Origin: Aliiglaciecola sp. LCG003
GTDB taxonomy: Bacteria; Pseudomonadota; Gammaproteobacteria; Enterobacterales; Alteromonadaceae
Assembly: GCF_030316135.1 (NCBI RefSeq)
Contig: NZ_CP128185.1
Span: 930,001-994,000, forward strand
Direction of reading: 5' to 3'
Length of the DNA stretch: 64,000 nt
Position numbers and translations under genes: made by a program. The notes under the pieces were generated by a model. That model worked only from the letters and a program-made list of their open reading frames with translations. It was not told the DNA's origin and made no database searches. The stretch's first letter is position 1. Each line of letters begins with the position of its first letter. Below are positions 9,057-18,702 of the stretch, piece by piece.

Positions 9057-11744
9057 ATGTGGCAAGGGATCAGAACATCAACGTTCGCGCTGTTAACTAT
9101 CGTTACCTTGAGTGCTTGTGTTAGCACTACACAACAGACTGAACCTGAACAACCTCGGCGCTTTGATAAAATTTTGGATTTGAATGTCAGTGAACTAAGC
9201 AAGGAGCAAGTTTACTGGATGAAACAAATCAATGATTATTATTTGGCCGATGTAGATCGCGTCATAGCGCCTTATGCCAAATTAGCCGAACAATTACATC
9301 AATGGCCCAAAGAACAGTTTTGTAATACTCAGCATATGCAGCTCATAGAGCACGCACTGACACTTAATAACAGCAGTATCGAAGCTTACACTTTCCAAGC
9401 TCATTGTGCCCAATTACAGCAAAACACCGAGTTACTGTTGCAAATACAGCAACGAATGGAGACTATTTCTGAGCTCTTGTTACGATCCGGTGACGGTCAA
9501 ACCCCTCTGACGGCAATTAAAACGCGAAATGTCTATGAAGCACAATTAGTCTTTCAATGGCTGGGCTTAAATATTCTGGATGTGGAGCTCGTCCGTTTGA
9601 TTGATCGGGCTGTGTACAAATTGCACACATTGGACGGTGAAACTGGAGAATATCGCGTTGTGTATGCGCAAAACATCGATTACTTCACGGATAAAATCAC
9701 CAGCAAAGACTCTAATTACGTTGAAAAGTTTAGGTTGGCAAATACGTCCCTCAATACTAAATTAGTCAAAACTGCGGGGGCGCCAGGGTTCCTATGGCAA
9801 TTTGCCACTCGATTGCGCAATGATCTGCCAGATCTCGTCGTTGAGCAATTATCTGAACCTGAAGAATTAGGGGCGCTTGCCACCGTAATTCTGGCCCAAG
9901 GATATTTTCATCAAGGTAATCAACTGGGCTTTGAGCAACAAATTGATAGTTTACTGACCCTGTCCGAACTGGGATTTGTTGAGGCTAGTGCGATTCATGG
10001 CCAATATCTAATTTCTAGCGCCGACCCGCTAGAGCTGCAAGATGCGGCTAATTTATTTAAAGTAAACGCGCAAAACCTGGGCCAGAGTGAGGCCACGCAA
10101 ATATGGCTTGAAACTTTTCTTCGTCAAGCTAATCCGGACCAGACTTTTTTGCCTTTTATGTCTCAATTGGATCAGCAGTTTTACCCCATCTGGCGAGAGA
10201 AAATCTATCGTTACAATCAAATATATGGCTTGGTAACTCCGATCATTAACGGTAAGTTAACCCAATTGTTAGTGGCATTGGGAAAACACTACCCCAGAGC
10301 ACAATTGGATTATGCTTACTTATTGTTAGAGGGACGTTGGAATAACCAGCAAGACAATATCAGCGGTATTAATCTTATTCAACAGCTAGCCCAATCTGGA
10401 TATGACGCTGCTCAATTAGATTACGGCTTGTTTTATTCTGCTGGGCGTTACGGTATCAAAGCCGATCCCGAAGCAGCATTTAAGTGGTACCAATTGGCAG
10501 CGGACCAATCTAACTCAAGTGCAATGTACAATGTAGGTCTGGCTTATCGGTATGCCAGGGGAGTAAAAAAGGATTTGAGTTTATCTGCAGAATATATGCA
10601 ACAGGCTTGGGAGCAAGGTTTCAATCTAGCAGGCTGCCGGATTGGCGATTTGTATAGCGAAGAAGCATCTATTTTGGATCTTGGTTTAGCAGCCAAAGCT
10701 TATGAGCAGGTTATTAGCCATACTAGCAGCTCCCCTAAAGAAATATCCAACTGTACCTATGGACTGGGTTATTTAACTTATCATCTATTACATCAGCCAG
10801 TTCAGGGTATTGAACTGATGACTAAAGCCGGGGATTTAGGCGAGGCTGAAGCTTGGTTTGAACTGGGCCTAATTCATAATGAAGGGGATGGTATTGACAA
10901 AAATATCCCCGCAGCAATTGACTATTATCAGCGAGCAATTGAATTAGGCAACGCCAGAGCTGCGGCTAATTTGGGCTATTTGTATGAAATTGGTAATGGT
11001 GTGACCAAATCTAATAAACGTGCCCTTGCATACTATCGCATTGCCGCTGACGGTGGCTCAGCAACGGGGCGTAATAACTACGCGACATTTTTGCGCTACG
11101 GCACCGAAGTTAACCAGGACATTGAGGCTGCCAAAGCACTCTATTTGCAAGCTTATCAAGGCGGAAATTACTATGCCGCAAAGAATTTAGGGGATTTGTA
11201 CTACTCTGGTGAGCTAGGGGAAGCTGATTTTAAACAAGCTTGCGATTATTATGAGCAAGCGATGAAGTTAGGCTCAACCGCAGCCATATTTGACGTCAGT
11301 TTTTGTTACCTTTATGGCGAAGGTCGAGAACAAGATATTCCTCGAGGCCTAGAACTGCTCGATCAAAGCGCCGAACACAATAGTATTAATGCCTTGTTAG
11401 AGCTCGGCCGCATTTACTTCATGGGCGAAGTGGTACCTATGAGTTACCAGAAATCATCTCACTATTATTTACAGGCCTTTCAATTACAATCGGCTAAGGC
11501 GGCCTATGGACTGGGCCAAATTTATGCGCTGGGGAGTGATGAGTTTGATGATCCCCAGCGAGCCAAAACCTATTATGAGCAAAGTGCTCATTGGGGTTCA
11601 ACCGAGGGGATGTTAGCCACTGCTAGAGCCTATCTCAATGGCTTTGGAACCAAGAAAGATATTAAGTTGGCCAAACTATGGTTACAAAAAGCGTTAGATA
11701 ATGGGGCAGAAGAAGCGCAAAAATTACTGCTAGAACTTAAGTAA
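9057..11744 (+). CDS. Large Sel1-repeat (TPR-like) lipoprotein, function unknown
   Basis: An 895-residue predicted lipoprotein. The signal peptide ends in the lipobox LSAC at about residues 18-21, with Val after the cysteine, so outer-membrane retention is likely. The first 400 residues are helical without a recognised domain. From about residue 410 to the end come many Sel1-like repeats of about 36 residues. Examples are FKWYQLAADQSNSSAMYNVGLAYRY.RG, YYQRAIELGNARAAANLGYLYEIGNG and YYRIAADGGSATGRNNYA. Such repeats bind proteins. It lies between djlA (4 bp) and xerD (14 bp), so probably in one operon with murU-djlA. No catalytic motif was seen; a scaffolding or envelope-assembly role is only a guess. 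Confidence 0.85.
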   Translation: MWQGIRTSTFALLTIVTLSACVSTTQQTEPEQPRRFDKILDLNVSELSKEQVYWMKQINDYYLADVDRVIAPYAKLAEQLHQWPKEQFCNTQHMQLIEHALTLNNSSIEAYTFQAHCAQLQQNTELLLQIQQRMETISELLLRSGDGQTPLTAIKTRNVYEAQLVFQWLGLNILDVELVRLIDRAVYKLHTLDGETGEYRVVYAQNIDYFTDKITSKDSNYVEKFRLANTSLNTKLVKTAGAPGFLWQFATRLRNDLPDLVVEQLSEPEELGALATVILAQGYFHQGNQLGFEQQIDSLLTLSELGFVEASAIHGQYLISSADPLELQDAANLFKVNAQNLGQSEATQIWLETFLRQANPDQTFLPFMSQLDQQFYPIWREKIYRYNQIYGLVTPIINGKLTQLLVALGKHYPRAQLDYAYLLLEGRWNNQQDNISGINLIQQLAQSGYDAAQLDYGLFYSAGRYGIKADPEAAFKWYQLAADQSNSSAMYNVGLAYRYARGVKKDLSLSAEYMQQAWEQGFNLAGCRIGDLYSEEASILDLGLAAKAYEQVISHTSSSPKEISNCTYGLGYLTYHLLHQPVQGIELMTKAGDLGEAEAWFELGLIHNEGDGIDKNIPAAIDYYQRAIELGNARAAANLGYLYEIGNGVTKSNKRALAYYRIAADGGSATGRNNYATFLRYGTEVNQDIEAAKALYLQAYQGGNYYAAKNLGDLYYSGELGEADFKQACDYYEQAMKLGSTAAIFDVSFCYLYGEGREQDIPRGLELLDQSAEHNSINALLELGRIYFMGEVVPMSYQKSSHYYLQAFQLQSAKAAYGLGQIYALGSDEFDDPQRAKTYYEQSAHWGSTEGMLATARAYLNGFGTKKDIKLAKLWLQKALDNGAEEAQKLLLELK

Positions 11745-11758
11745 ATGCGTAGCTGAAA

Positions 11759-12667
11759 ATGACTTCTAGCCCAACTAATCACAACATACTTGAAGCCTTC
11801 ATCGATTCTTTATGGATAGAAAAGGGCTTAAGTGAGAATACCCTCAGCGCCTACCGCACCGATCTTGACAAATTCGTGCTCTTCCATGTTAGCGAGAATC
11901 CCAGGTTTTCTTTGTTGAATTTTCAAAAGCAACAAGTTGAGGAATATATCGCAAGTAAATATGACAGCGGTTTTTCTGAACGAAGTGTGGCGCGCTTTTT
12001 AAGTAGCTTAAGAATGTTTTGCGGATTTTTACTGCAAACCGGTCAACGCAAAGATGATCCTATCAGTCATATGCGTAATCCAAAACTGGCCCAACCGCTG
12101 CCGAAAACATTATCCGAAGATCAAGTTGATGATTTGCTAAATGCTCCCAATCCTGACATTCCCATTGAGTTACGGGATAAAGCAATGCTAGAACTGCTGT
12201 ACGCAACTGGCTTGCGAGTAACGGAATTAGTGTCGTTAAGGATGGACCAGATCGGTTTGCAACAGGGAGTGATCCGTGTGACAGGCAAGGGAAACAAAGA
12301 ACGTTTAGTACCGATAGGCGAAGACGCTATTGACTGGTTGACTCGCTTTATCCGCCAAGGTCGTCGTCTATTGCTCAAGTCAGAGTCAGATATTGTTTTC
12401 CCAAGTTTGCGAGGAGTGATGATGACTCGTCAAACCTTCTGGCACAGAGTTAAGTATTATGCGATTGTGGCGGGCATAACCTCTCCCTTGTCACCCCATA
12501 CATTGCGTCATGCCTTTGCTACTCACTTACTTAACCATGGTGCTGACTTAAGAGTTGTGCAGATGTTATTGGGCCATAGTGATTTGTCTACCACTCAAAT
12601 TTATACCCATGTAGCTACTGAAAGGCTACAACGCTTAGTCGATCGACATCATCCTCGCGGTGGCTAA
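11759..12667 (+). CDS. xerD: Site-specific tyrosine recombinase XerD
   Basis: A tyrosine recombinase acting with XerC at dif to resolve chromosome dimers. 302 residues: an N-terminal SAM-like core-binding domain (about 8-95) and a catalytic domain with R in ATGLRVTEL, K in TGKGNKER, HxxR in HTLRHAFATH, H in LGHSDLSTTQ and nucleophile Y in QIYTHV. XerD rather than XerC is chosen because the next genes are dsbC and recJ, the same order as in E. coli, and the C-terminus LVDRHHPRG is XerD-like. Confidence 0.95.
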   Translation: MTSSPTNHNILEAFIDSLWIEKGLSENTLSAYRTDLDKFVLFHVSENPRFSLLNFQKQQVEEYIASKYDSGFSERSVARFLSSLRMFCGFLLQTGQRKDDPISHMRNPKLAQPLPKTLSEDQVDDLLNAPNPDIPIELRDKAMLELLYATGLRVTELVSLRMDQIGLQQGVIRVTGKGNKERLVPIGEDAIDWLTRFIRQGRRLLLKSESDIVFPSLRGVMMTRQTFWHRVKYYAIVAGITSPLSPHTLRHAFATHLLNHGADLRVVQMLLGHSDLSTTQIYTHVATERLQRLVDRHHPRGG

Positions 12668-12836
12668 GGTTAGAATTGCTTGCATGGAATTGTCACAGAC
12701 GTGCTTAGTACAAAGATAAGACGTTGGACTGAGCAGGCAATCGTTATACACTAGGGATATAAATAAGCTGATAAAAGACGCAATCAAATAGTGCTTTTAT
12801 GGGTCTTAGTAGTCACATCAGTAAATAGGAAACTAT

Positions 12837-13562
12837 ATGAAAGTCTGGATTAAACTACTTGCACTGGGTGTAGGTCTCGTGAGCGTAGTGGCAGTTGGTC
12901 AAGTCACTGAAGGTGCAAATGACTTCACTACAGCCAAGCAAAATTTAGAAAAAAAATTGGGGTTTAAAGTGATATCAGTTGGTGATTCTCCTATTGCTGG
13001 CCTGATACAAGTGGCGACCAATAGAGGACTATTTTATACGGATCCCGAAGGCTCTTATTTGGTCAGCGGCAAAATCTACAATGTAGAAAAGCGGATGAAA
13101 GATGAAACTGAAGAATCTTTGATTGCTATTCGGCGTCAGGGTTTGCCTAAATTCAATGACTCTGTGATTGAATATAAAGCGGCAGATGAAAAGTACGTAG
13201 TGAATGTTTTTACCGATATTACCTGTGGATATTGCCGTAAGCTTCACCGTGAAATGGATAGTTATAACGCGAAAGGGATCACAGTGCGCTACTTGGCTTT
13301 TCCGCGCAACGGTGTAATGAGTCCTGCTTATCGTGACATGGTGTCAGTGTGGTGTTCGGCCAATCCCCAAGAAGCGCTGAATAGCGCCAAGCAGGGTGAA
13401 AACGTGGATTCGCTTAATTGCACCAATGATGTTGCCCAGCAATACGAGTTTGGACAAAGTATCGGCGTGTCGGGTACACCGAATATCATTTTGCCCAACG
13501 GCGAGATGGTACCGGGATATCAGCCACCAGAAGCATTATTGCAGACCTTGTTGAATATTTAA
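12837..13562 (+). CDS. dsbC: Thiol:disulfide interchange protein DsbC
   Basis: A periplasmic disulfide isomerase of 241 residues. Signal peptide at about 1-21, an N-terminal dimerisation domain (about 25-85) and a thioredoxin-fold domain with active site CGYC in DITCGYCRKLH. The cis-proline loop is GVSGTPNI. A second cysteine pair (VWCSAN and LNCTND) matches the structural disulfide of DsbC. It sits between xerD and recJ, with 169 bp upstream that should hold its own promoter and a hairpin terminator downstream. Confidence 0.96.
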   Translation: MKVWIKLLALGVGLVSVVAVGQVTEGANDFTTAKQNLEKKLGFKVISVGDSPIAGLIQVATNRGLFYTDPEGSYLVSGKIYNVEKRMKDETEESLIAIRRQGLPKFNDSVIEYKAADEKYVVNVFTDITCGYCRKLHREMDSYNAKGITVRYLAFPRNGVMSPAYRDMVSVWCSANPQEALNSAKQGENVDSLNCTNDVAQQYEFGQSIGVSGTPNIILPNGEMVPGYQPPEALLQTLLNI

Positions 13563-13578
13563 TAACTTACACATTCTA

Positions 13579-13605
13579 AGCGGAAGGTGACCCTTCCGCT
13601 GTTTT
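13579..13605 (+). terminator. Intrinsic terminator after dsbC
   Basis: A perfect 9-bp stem AGCGGAAGG/CCTTCCGCT with a 4-base loop, followed by GTTTTC. It lies 17 bp after the dsbC stop and just before recJ, so recJ may rely partly on read-through or on its own start site. Confidence 0.75.
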
Positions 13606-13627
13606 CAATTCCAACTATGGTTTCTCC

Positions 13628-15358
13628 ATGTCATCAATGATCGTCCGTCGCCCCCTTGTACCCGATAATCACCTTAGCGGTGTGGCTCATCCCACGCTCA
13701 GACAAATCTTTGCATCCAGAGGGGTTCGCTCAGATGCAGAATTAGATAACAGGGCAAAGTCACTATTACACTATGACCAATTGGTAGGCATCGATGCTGC
13801 CACCGCTGTGCTAACCGAAGCCCTTCACAACCAGAAGAAAATTATTATTATTGGTGATTTCGATGCGGATGGTGCCACTAGTACCGCGTTAACTATGTTA
13901 TGTCTTAGCCAAATGGGCGCATCGGGACATAGCTATTTGGTACCCAATCGATTCGATTTCGGCTACGGACTCAGTCCTGAAATTGTTGAAGTGGCGCACC
14001 AACAAGGTGCCGAGGTGATCGTTACTGTTGATAATGGCATAGCCTGTTTTGCCGGGGTGTTAAAAGCACAAAAATTGGGTATACAAGTGGTTATCACTGA
14101 CCATCACTTAGCCGCGGAAACCCTGCCCCCGGCAGAGGCGATTGTTAATCCCAATCAACCAGGTTGCGGCTTTTTATCTAAGAATCTAGCGGGTGTGGGG
14201 GTCGCCTTTTATTTAATGTTAGCACTGCGTAGTCATTTAAAAAGCTTGGATTGGTTTGCCCAAAAAGGGTTGCCAGAACCGAATTTGGCTGCCTATTTAG
14301 ATATTGTTGCGCTGGGCACTATTGCGGATGTGGTACCACTGGATCGTAATAATCGAGTACTGGTGCACCAAGGGCTGCAACGGATTCGTAGTGGAAAATG
14401 TCGTGTCGGTATTAGTGCATTGATTGATGTAGCCGGTAAATCCGCCAAACGATTAGTCGCAACAGACTTAGGGTTCGTATTAGGGCCTAGATTAAATGCC
14501 GCGGGTAGACTCGATGATATGTCCCTTGGTATTGAATGCTTGTTGGCTGAGGATCCTAATTTAGCCCGCCGCATGGCCGTCGAATTAGATTCAATGAATC
14601 AGGAAAGACGCAATATTCAAGAGTCTATGCAGCAAGAAGCATTGGCGTCGTTGGAAGGTTCGACTTTTAACAACTCAGAAGGGGCAAATGGCATAGTGCT
14701 CTATCAGGCCGACTATCACCAAGGCGTAATTGGGATTGTAGCTGGTAAAATTAAAGAAAAGTACAATCGTCCGACCATCGCTTTCGCCCACCAAGATGAT
14801 GCGCTCCTTAAGGGCTCTGCCCGTTCCATTCAAGGGGTACACATTCGAGATGTACTGGAAGAAATTAATAGTCGTTATCCAGGCATGATTGATAAGTTCG
14901 GTGGGCATGCAATGGCGGCGGGTTTATCCCTTCAAGCAGAAAAGCTCAGTGCTTTTGAACAAGTTTTTGAACAAGTCTGTGCTGAAACCCTAAAAGATAT
15001 GGATGTAAATGGTCAAGTGGTAACGGATGGCGAATTGGCTGCAGAAGATTTTTCCTTGGCATTTGCTCAACAGCTCAAAGATGCGGGTCCTTGGGGGCAA
15101 GGCTTTACTGAGCCGCTTTTTGATGGTGAGTTTGAGGTGCTGGAACAACGTTTATTAGGTAATAAACACTTGAAAATGATGGTTAAACATCCTTCTGGTG
15201 TATTAATTGATGCTATCGCATTCAACATTGATAATCAGCTCTGGCCCAATCGGAAAATTAAGCATATCCGCTTGGCCTATAAATTAGACATTAATGAATT
15301 CCGTGGTAAAACGAGCTTACAATTAATGGTCGATGAACTTGAAGCGCTAAATGAATAG
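13628..15358 (+). CDS. recJ: Single-stranded-DNA-specific 5'-3' exonuclease RecJ
   Basis: Processive 5'-3' ssDNA exonuclease of the RecF pathway and mismatch repair. 576 residues, the usual size. DHH-superfamily motifs are present: IIGDFDADGATSTAL (about 75), TVDNGIA (about 136), ITDHHLAAETLP (about 157), and the DHHA1 motif GGHAMAAGLS near residue 426. The C-terminal OB-like part is complete. It starts at ATG 13628, 65 bp after dsbC, and ends convergent with the small minus-strand gene at 15430. Confidence 0.96.
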   Translation: MSSMIVRRPLVPDNHLSGVAHPTLRQIFASRGVRSDAELDNRAKSLLHYDQLVGIDAATAVLTEALHNQKKIIIIGDFDADGATSTALTMLCLSQMGASGHSYLVPNRFDFGYGLSPEIVEVAHQQGAEVIVTVDNGIACFAGVLKAQKLGIQVVITDHHLAAETLPPAEAIVNPNQPGCGFLSKNLAGVGVAFYLMLALRSHLKSLDWFAQKGLPEPNLAAYLDIVALGTIADVVPLDRNNRVLVHQGLQRIRSGKCRVGISALIDVAGKSAKRLVATDLGFVLGPRLNAAGRLDDMSLGIECLLAEDPNLARRMAVELDSMNQERRNIQESMQQEALASLEGSTFNNSEGANGIVLYQADYHQGVIGIVAGKIKEKYNRPTIAFAHQDDALLKGSARSIQGVHIRDVLEEINSRYPGMIDKFGGHAMAAGLSLQAEKLSAFEQVFEQVCAETLKDMDVNGQVVTDGELAAEDFSLAFAQQLKDAGPWGQGFTEPLFDGEFEVLEQRLLGNKHLKMMVKHPSGVLIDAIAFNIDNQLWPNRKIKHIRLAYKLDINEFRGKTSLQLMVDELEALNE

Positions 15359-15429
15359 CGCTCTTGTGTGTTAGCTCTTCACAACTAGAAAACGTTGAGT
15401 AAAGCCTGCATGTTTATACTGACAAGTGA

Positions 15430-15870
15430 CTAGAGCTCGATGGGATAGACCAAAAATGAGGGCATATCCTTGCCATTGACTACCCTATATTTATGCACGT
15501 TTTCACAGGCTTGTACTTTCCAAATAAAGTCAAACTGACCCGCTTCAGTGATATTTTTTGTCTCATCTGTATCTTGTTCTACATCAAAATGGCGAGTTTC
15601 CATGAGTTTTAGCTTTTTGCATGAAGGGGAGTACATGCCTTCGCTAAAACTAATATAATCCAAAATCCAGCGTGCATCTTTGCCTGTCATCGGTTTCTGG
15701 ATCATAATCTGCACATCTTTCGCATCGATTCTCTGGCGAATTATTTGTAGATGCTCTGCAGTTACTTCTATGCTTTTACCAGCAAAAGTGAACGTTCTGT
15801 CTGGATCAGTTTGCGATAGAGCATTTGGAGCCACCAACAAGCCACTTAATAATATAAATGTATTTTTCAT
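15430..15870 (-). CDS. Small secreted protein of unknown function
   Basis: 146 residues with a likely signal peptide ([20 protein letters not shown], cleavage near residue 20), so probably periplasmic. Two cysteines (PSCKKL and VQACENV) could form a disulfide. No domain recognised. Its start overlaps the yacG stop by one base (TAATG), so it is translated as part of the pilD-coaE/zapD-yacG side of the operon. It lies at the 3' end of that unit, convergent with recJ. It may be a lineage-specific addition. Confidence 0.75.
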   Translation of the reverse strand: MKNTFILLSGLLVAPNALSQTDPDRTFTFAGKSIEVTAEHLQIIRQRIDAKDVQIMIQKPMTGKDARWILDYISFSEGMYSPSCKKLKLMETRHFDVEQDTDETKNITEAGQFDFIWKVQACENVHKYRVVNGKDMPSFLVYPIEL

Positions 15871-16100
15871 TAGGATTTAAAAAAGTCCTGTTCTTGCTGC
15901 GCCAACATTGCTTCTATATCTTCAATGTCAGGCATGGCCTGTTGTTCAGATTCTTTGCTAGGACCAGCTGGTATCGACATTTTTTCGTCTGACCATTCAC
16001 CAAGATCAATCAATTGGCAGCGTTTAGAACAAAAGGGTCTGAATTTACTCTGTTCATTCCAAACCACTTTCTCTTTACAGGTAGGGCAATTAACTTCCAT
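15870..16100 (-). CDS. yacG: DNA gyrase inhibitor YacG
   Basis: A 76-residue zinc protein. Four cysteines in the YacG arrangement, C-x2-C near the N-terminus (NCPTCKEKV) and C-x3-C later ([14 protein letters not shown]), bind zinc. In E. coli YacG binds GyrB and blocks DNA binding by gyrase. The acidic C-terminal tail ([16 protein letters not shown]) is longer than in E. coli YacG (65 residues). It follows zapD by 25 bp, the standard coaE-zapD-yacG order. Confidence 0.93.
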   Translation of the reverse strand: MEVNCPTCKEKVVWNEQSKFRPFCSKRCQLIDLGEWSDEKMSIPAGPSKESEQQAMPDIEDIEAMLAQQEQDFFKS

Positions 16101-16125
16101 TATTCTCTTCTAACATTTAACTAGA

Positions 16126-16878
16126 TTAACAACTTGCCAGATCAAACTCGATGGGTTGATTGACTTGGGTGCTGCCATTTTCGTCGGCCGAAAACAGCAT
16201 AAAACGAATTGCATAGCGGTATTTGTTACCGCTTAACATTGGATAATAACCTTTGTCTGTGGAACTTTGAATACGGATAAGCTCATTCTTGTCGTCCGCA
16301 ACACCTTGATAAAAACCACTCTCGGTTTGGATGGCCACAAAGCGCCCCCGTTCTCTTAAAAAAGATAGGGTGATATTGATGGCTTCATCGACTAAATCAA
16401 ACTCCTGCAGCCATGAGGTAATATCTTTTTTGACTAATTCCAAAGGCTGTTTAATCCAATAGTGAAGATTGGGCAAATCAAAACTGCAAGTTCCACCTGG
16501 TATTGAAAAACGTTGTCGTATAGAGCTCAAGAACTTGTCTTCCTTTAAAGCCACGCCAATTTTCTTAGAGTGCTTCAGTTGGTCACGCAAACGTAAAATC
16601 TTTTGCAGAGCCGCCTGTAACGCTTCGGAATCAATTTTCGGGTGCTGTGACCAATAGACTAAATTTTTTTCATGTACTTCAATGTCTTTTAAAATGTCAT
16701 TGCGCAAATCTAACCGTTCTAACAAATCTAGCAGAGTAAATAGCGCTTCAAAAAAACTCATGAACTGCCAATCTACTGTGGCTTCTGCACTTTGTCTGAG
16801 TTGAATGAACAGCTGTTCGAGACGCAAATAGGTCCTGACTTTTTCGTTTAATGGAAATTCGTAAACAGCGTGTGACAT
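16126..16878 (-). CDS. zapD: Cell division protein ZapD
   Basis: A cytoplasmic FtsZ-bundling factor of 250 residues (YacF/DUF1342 family). The N-terminus YEFPLNEKVRTYLRLEQLF, followed by a helical bundle and a C-terminal beta domain with FVAIQTESGFYQG, is characteristic. Its place between coaE and yacG confirms the call. The 196 bp between the coaE stop and this start are longer than usual and contain nothing I can name, so zapD may have its own promoter. Confidence 0.95.
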   Translation of the reverse strand: MSHAVYEFPLNEKVRTYLRLEQLFIQLRQSAEATVDWQFMSFFEALFTLLDLLERLDLRNDILKDIEVHEKNLVYWSQHPKIDSEALQAALQKILRLRDQLKHSKKIGVALKEDKFLSSIRQRFSIPGGTCSFDLPNLHYWIKQPLELVKKDITSWLQEFDLVDEAINITLSFLRERGRFVAIQTESGFYQGVADDKNELIRIQSSTDKGYYPMLSGNKYRYAIRFMLFSADENGSTQVNQPIEFDLASC

Positions 16879-17074
16879 TGGGTTTCCTGAGCAGAGTTGA
16901 AAATATCAAGGGCGACATGCCAAAGTGGGTGCTCTAACACCATTGGCTCGCAAAACAGGTTTATCTTATTCCAGAGTAGACAATTTTACGTATAAAAAGT
17001 TCTGGTGCAACAAAGGTGTGAACTACAACGCAATTCAAGCTCGATTTCAACCCCGAATTATTTTGATAGAGAAT

Positions 17075-17698
17075 TTAATTGTCTTTGCAGGCGTTATTTT
17101 CTGCTGCTAGGTGCTGATAAAGTGCATCAAGATGGTCAACTTGTTCATTTAGTAATCCTACCAGACCATTGTTGTCAACGACATCATCGGCCAGTGCCAA
17201 TCTTTGAGCTCGGGTAGCTTGGTTTGCCATAATATTTTTAATTTGTTCCGTACTCTGACCATCTCTTGCTGATGCACGGCTAAGTTGCACGATTTCATCC
17301 ACATCTACGACTAAAACTCGATTGACCATTGCCGCCATTTTATTTTCTACCAGCAGCGGCACAGCAAGAATACAATAAGGCGAGGTTGCCGCTGCAACTT
17401 GCTGCACAATAGCAACACGAATTAGCGGATGTAGCAGATTGTCGAGCCATTGTTTGTGTTCTGGCTGGGCAAAAACCACTTCGCGAAGATACCCGCGATT
17501 AAGCTCACCACTGGCTAAAATAGCTTGTCGTCCAAAGCGTTGTGCAATTTGGCCTAGAGCAGGGCTGCCAGCCTGAACTACTTCTCTGGCAATAATGTCT
17601 GCGTCTACAACGGATATTCCTTTTTGCGCAAATAAATCTGATACGGCGGTTTTACCGCTACCAATCCCGCCGGTAAGGCCAACCACAAAGTTACTCAT
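17075..17698 (-). CDS. coaE: Dephospho-CoA kinase CoaE
   Basis: The last step of coenzyme A synthesis: ATP-dependent phosphorylation of the ribose 3'-OH of dephospho-CoA. The P-loop GLTGGIGSGKTAV lies at about residues 6-18, followed by VVDADIIAREVV and HPLIR. I start at ATG 17698, whose ATGA overlaps the pilD stop. The in-frame ATG at 17710 adds only MGTG and lacks a better ribosome site. 207 residues is a typical length. Confidence 0.95.
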   Translation of the reverse strand: MSNFVVGLTGGIGSGKTAVSDLFAQKGISVVDADIIAREVVQAGSPALGQIAQRFGRQAILASGELNRGYLREVVFAQPEHKQWLDNLLHPLIRVAIVQQVAAATSPYCILAVPLLVENKMAAMVNRVLVVDVDEIVQLSRASARDGQSTEQIKNIMANQATRAQRLALADDVVDNNGLVGLLNEQVDHLDALYQHLAAENNACKDN

Positions 17699-18576
17699 GC
17701 CAGTGCCCATTGAATATACATATCAGCGATATCAGAGCCATACATTAGGGTTAACCACCCGGCGATAGCTAGGTATGGTCCAAATGGAATATGGCTGCCT
17801 TTATCTTTACCTTTAATTGCCAAATAGCTAATGCCGATGATGGCACCAACGAAAGATGATAACAAAATGACAATTGGCAAGTGCTGCCATCCAACCCAAG
17901 CACCTAGAGCGGCGAGCAACTTGAAATCGCCGTAGCCCATGCCTTCCTTGCCGGTTAATAACTTGAACAACCAATACACGCTCCACAAACTCAGATAACC
18001 GGCTAGCGCACCGATAATGGCGTCTTCGGTATTGATAAACACGTTGTTTAAACTTAGTAGCAAACCAATCCACAGTAGCGGTAGGGTAATTTGGTCTGGA
18101 AGCAGCATTTTATCGATATCAATAAAGATAAGTGTAATCAAACACCAAGTTAACAGCACTGCCGCTGCGCCTTGTAGCCCATAGCCAAAATGAAAAGCAA
18201 CGAAAACAGATGCTAATGCCGTAATGGCTTCGATGGCTGGGTAACGAAACGAAATGGGATTTTGGCAAGCACTGCACTTACCTTTTAACCACAACCAACT
18301 GATTACTGGAATATTTTCCCAGGCGCGAATTTTGTGCTGGCATTTAGGGCAAGTTGAATCTGGCTTAATTAGATTAAAGGGAGCAGCTTTAGGTTGCTGC
18401 TCGAATTGTTGTGGATGAAAATATGATTGATATTCATCCCTCCACTCATTTTCCATCATCACTGGCAGACGATAAATAACTACATTTAAAAAACTGCCAA
18501 CCAGTAAACTAATGAAAAATACAAAGGCTAGAAAGAACGGTGGTGAGTCGGCAAGTAGTTGAAAAATCTCTGGCAT
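17695..18576 (-). CDS. pilD: Type IV prepilin leader peptidase/N-methyltransferase PilD
   Basis: An inner-membrane aspartyl protease that cleaves and N-methylates type IV prepilins. 293 residues from ATG 18576; an in-frame TTG at 18606 is less likely. The N-terminal GSFLNVVIYRLP motif and the two-CxxC cytoplasmic zinc site (CPKCQHKI and CSACQNPI) are visible. The catalytic aspartates lie in FIDIDKMLLPD and GMGYGDFKLLAALG. About seven hydrophobic helices. Overlaps coaE by 4 bp. Confidence 0.95.
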   Translation of the reverse strand: MPEIFQLLADSPPFFLAFVFFISLLVGSFLNVVIYRLPVMMENEWRDEYQSYFHPQQFEQQPKAAPFNLIKPDSTCPKCQHKIRAWENIPVISWLWLKGKCSACQNPISFRYPAIEAITALASVFVAFHFGYGLQGAAAVLLTWCLITLIFIDIDKMLLPDQITLPLLWIGLLLSLNNVFINTEDAIIGALAGYLSLWSVYWLFKLLTGKEGMGYGDFKLLAALGAWVGWQHLPIVILLSSFVGAIIGISYLAIKGKDKGSHIPFGPYLAIAGWLTLMYGSDIADMYIQWALA

Positions 18577-18702
18577 AATCGATAATCTTATTAAGTAGGC
18601 TGGCAACGCGGATAGATTGCCAGAAAAGTGGCTAAGGAGAAACCTTTCTGGTCAATCTAATCAATATTTGCGGACGCTAGTGGTTAGTGTTTAACAACAA
18701 GC

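Noticed and set aside
16879-17074. Small gene between coaE and zapD
   Set aside because: Short plus-strand frames only, without a ribosome site or recognisable product.
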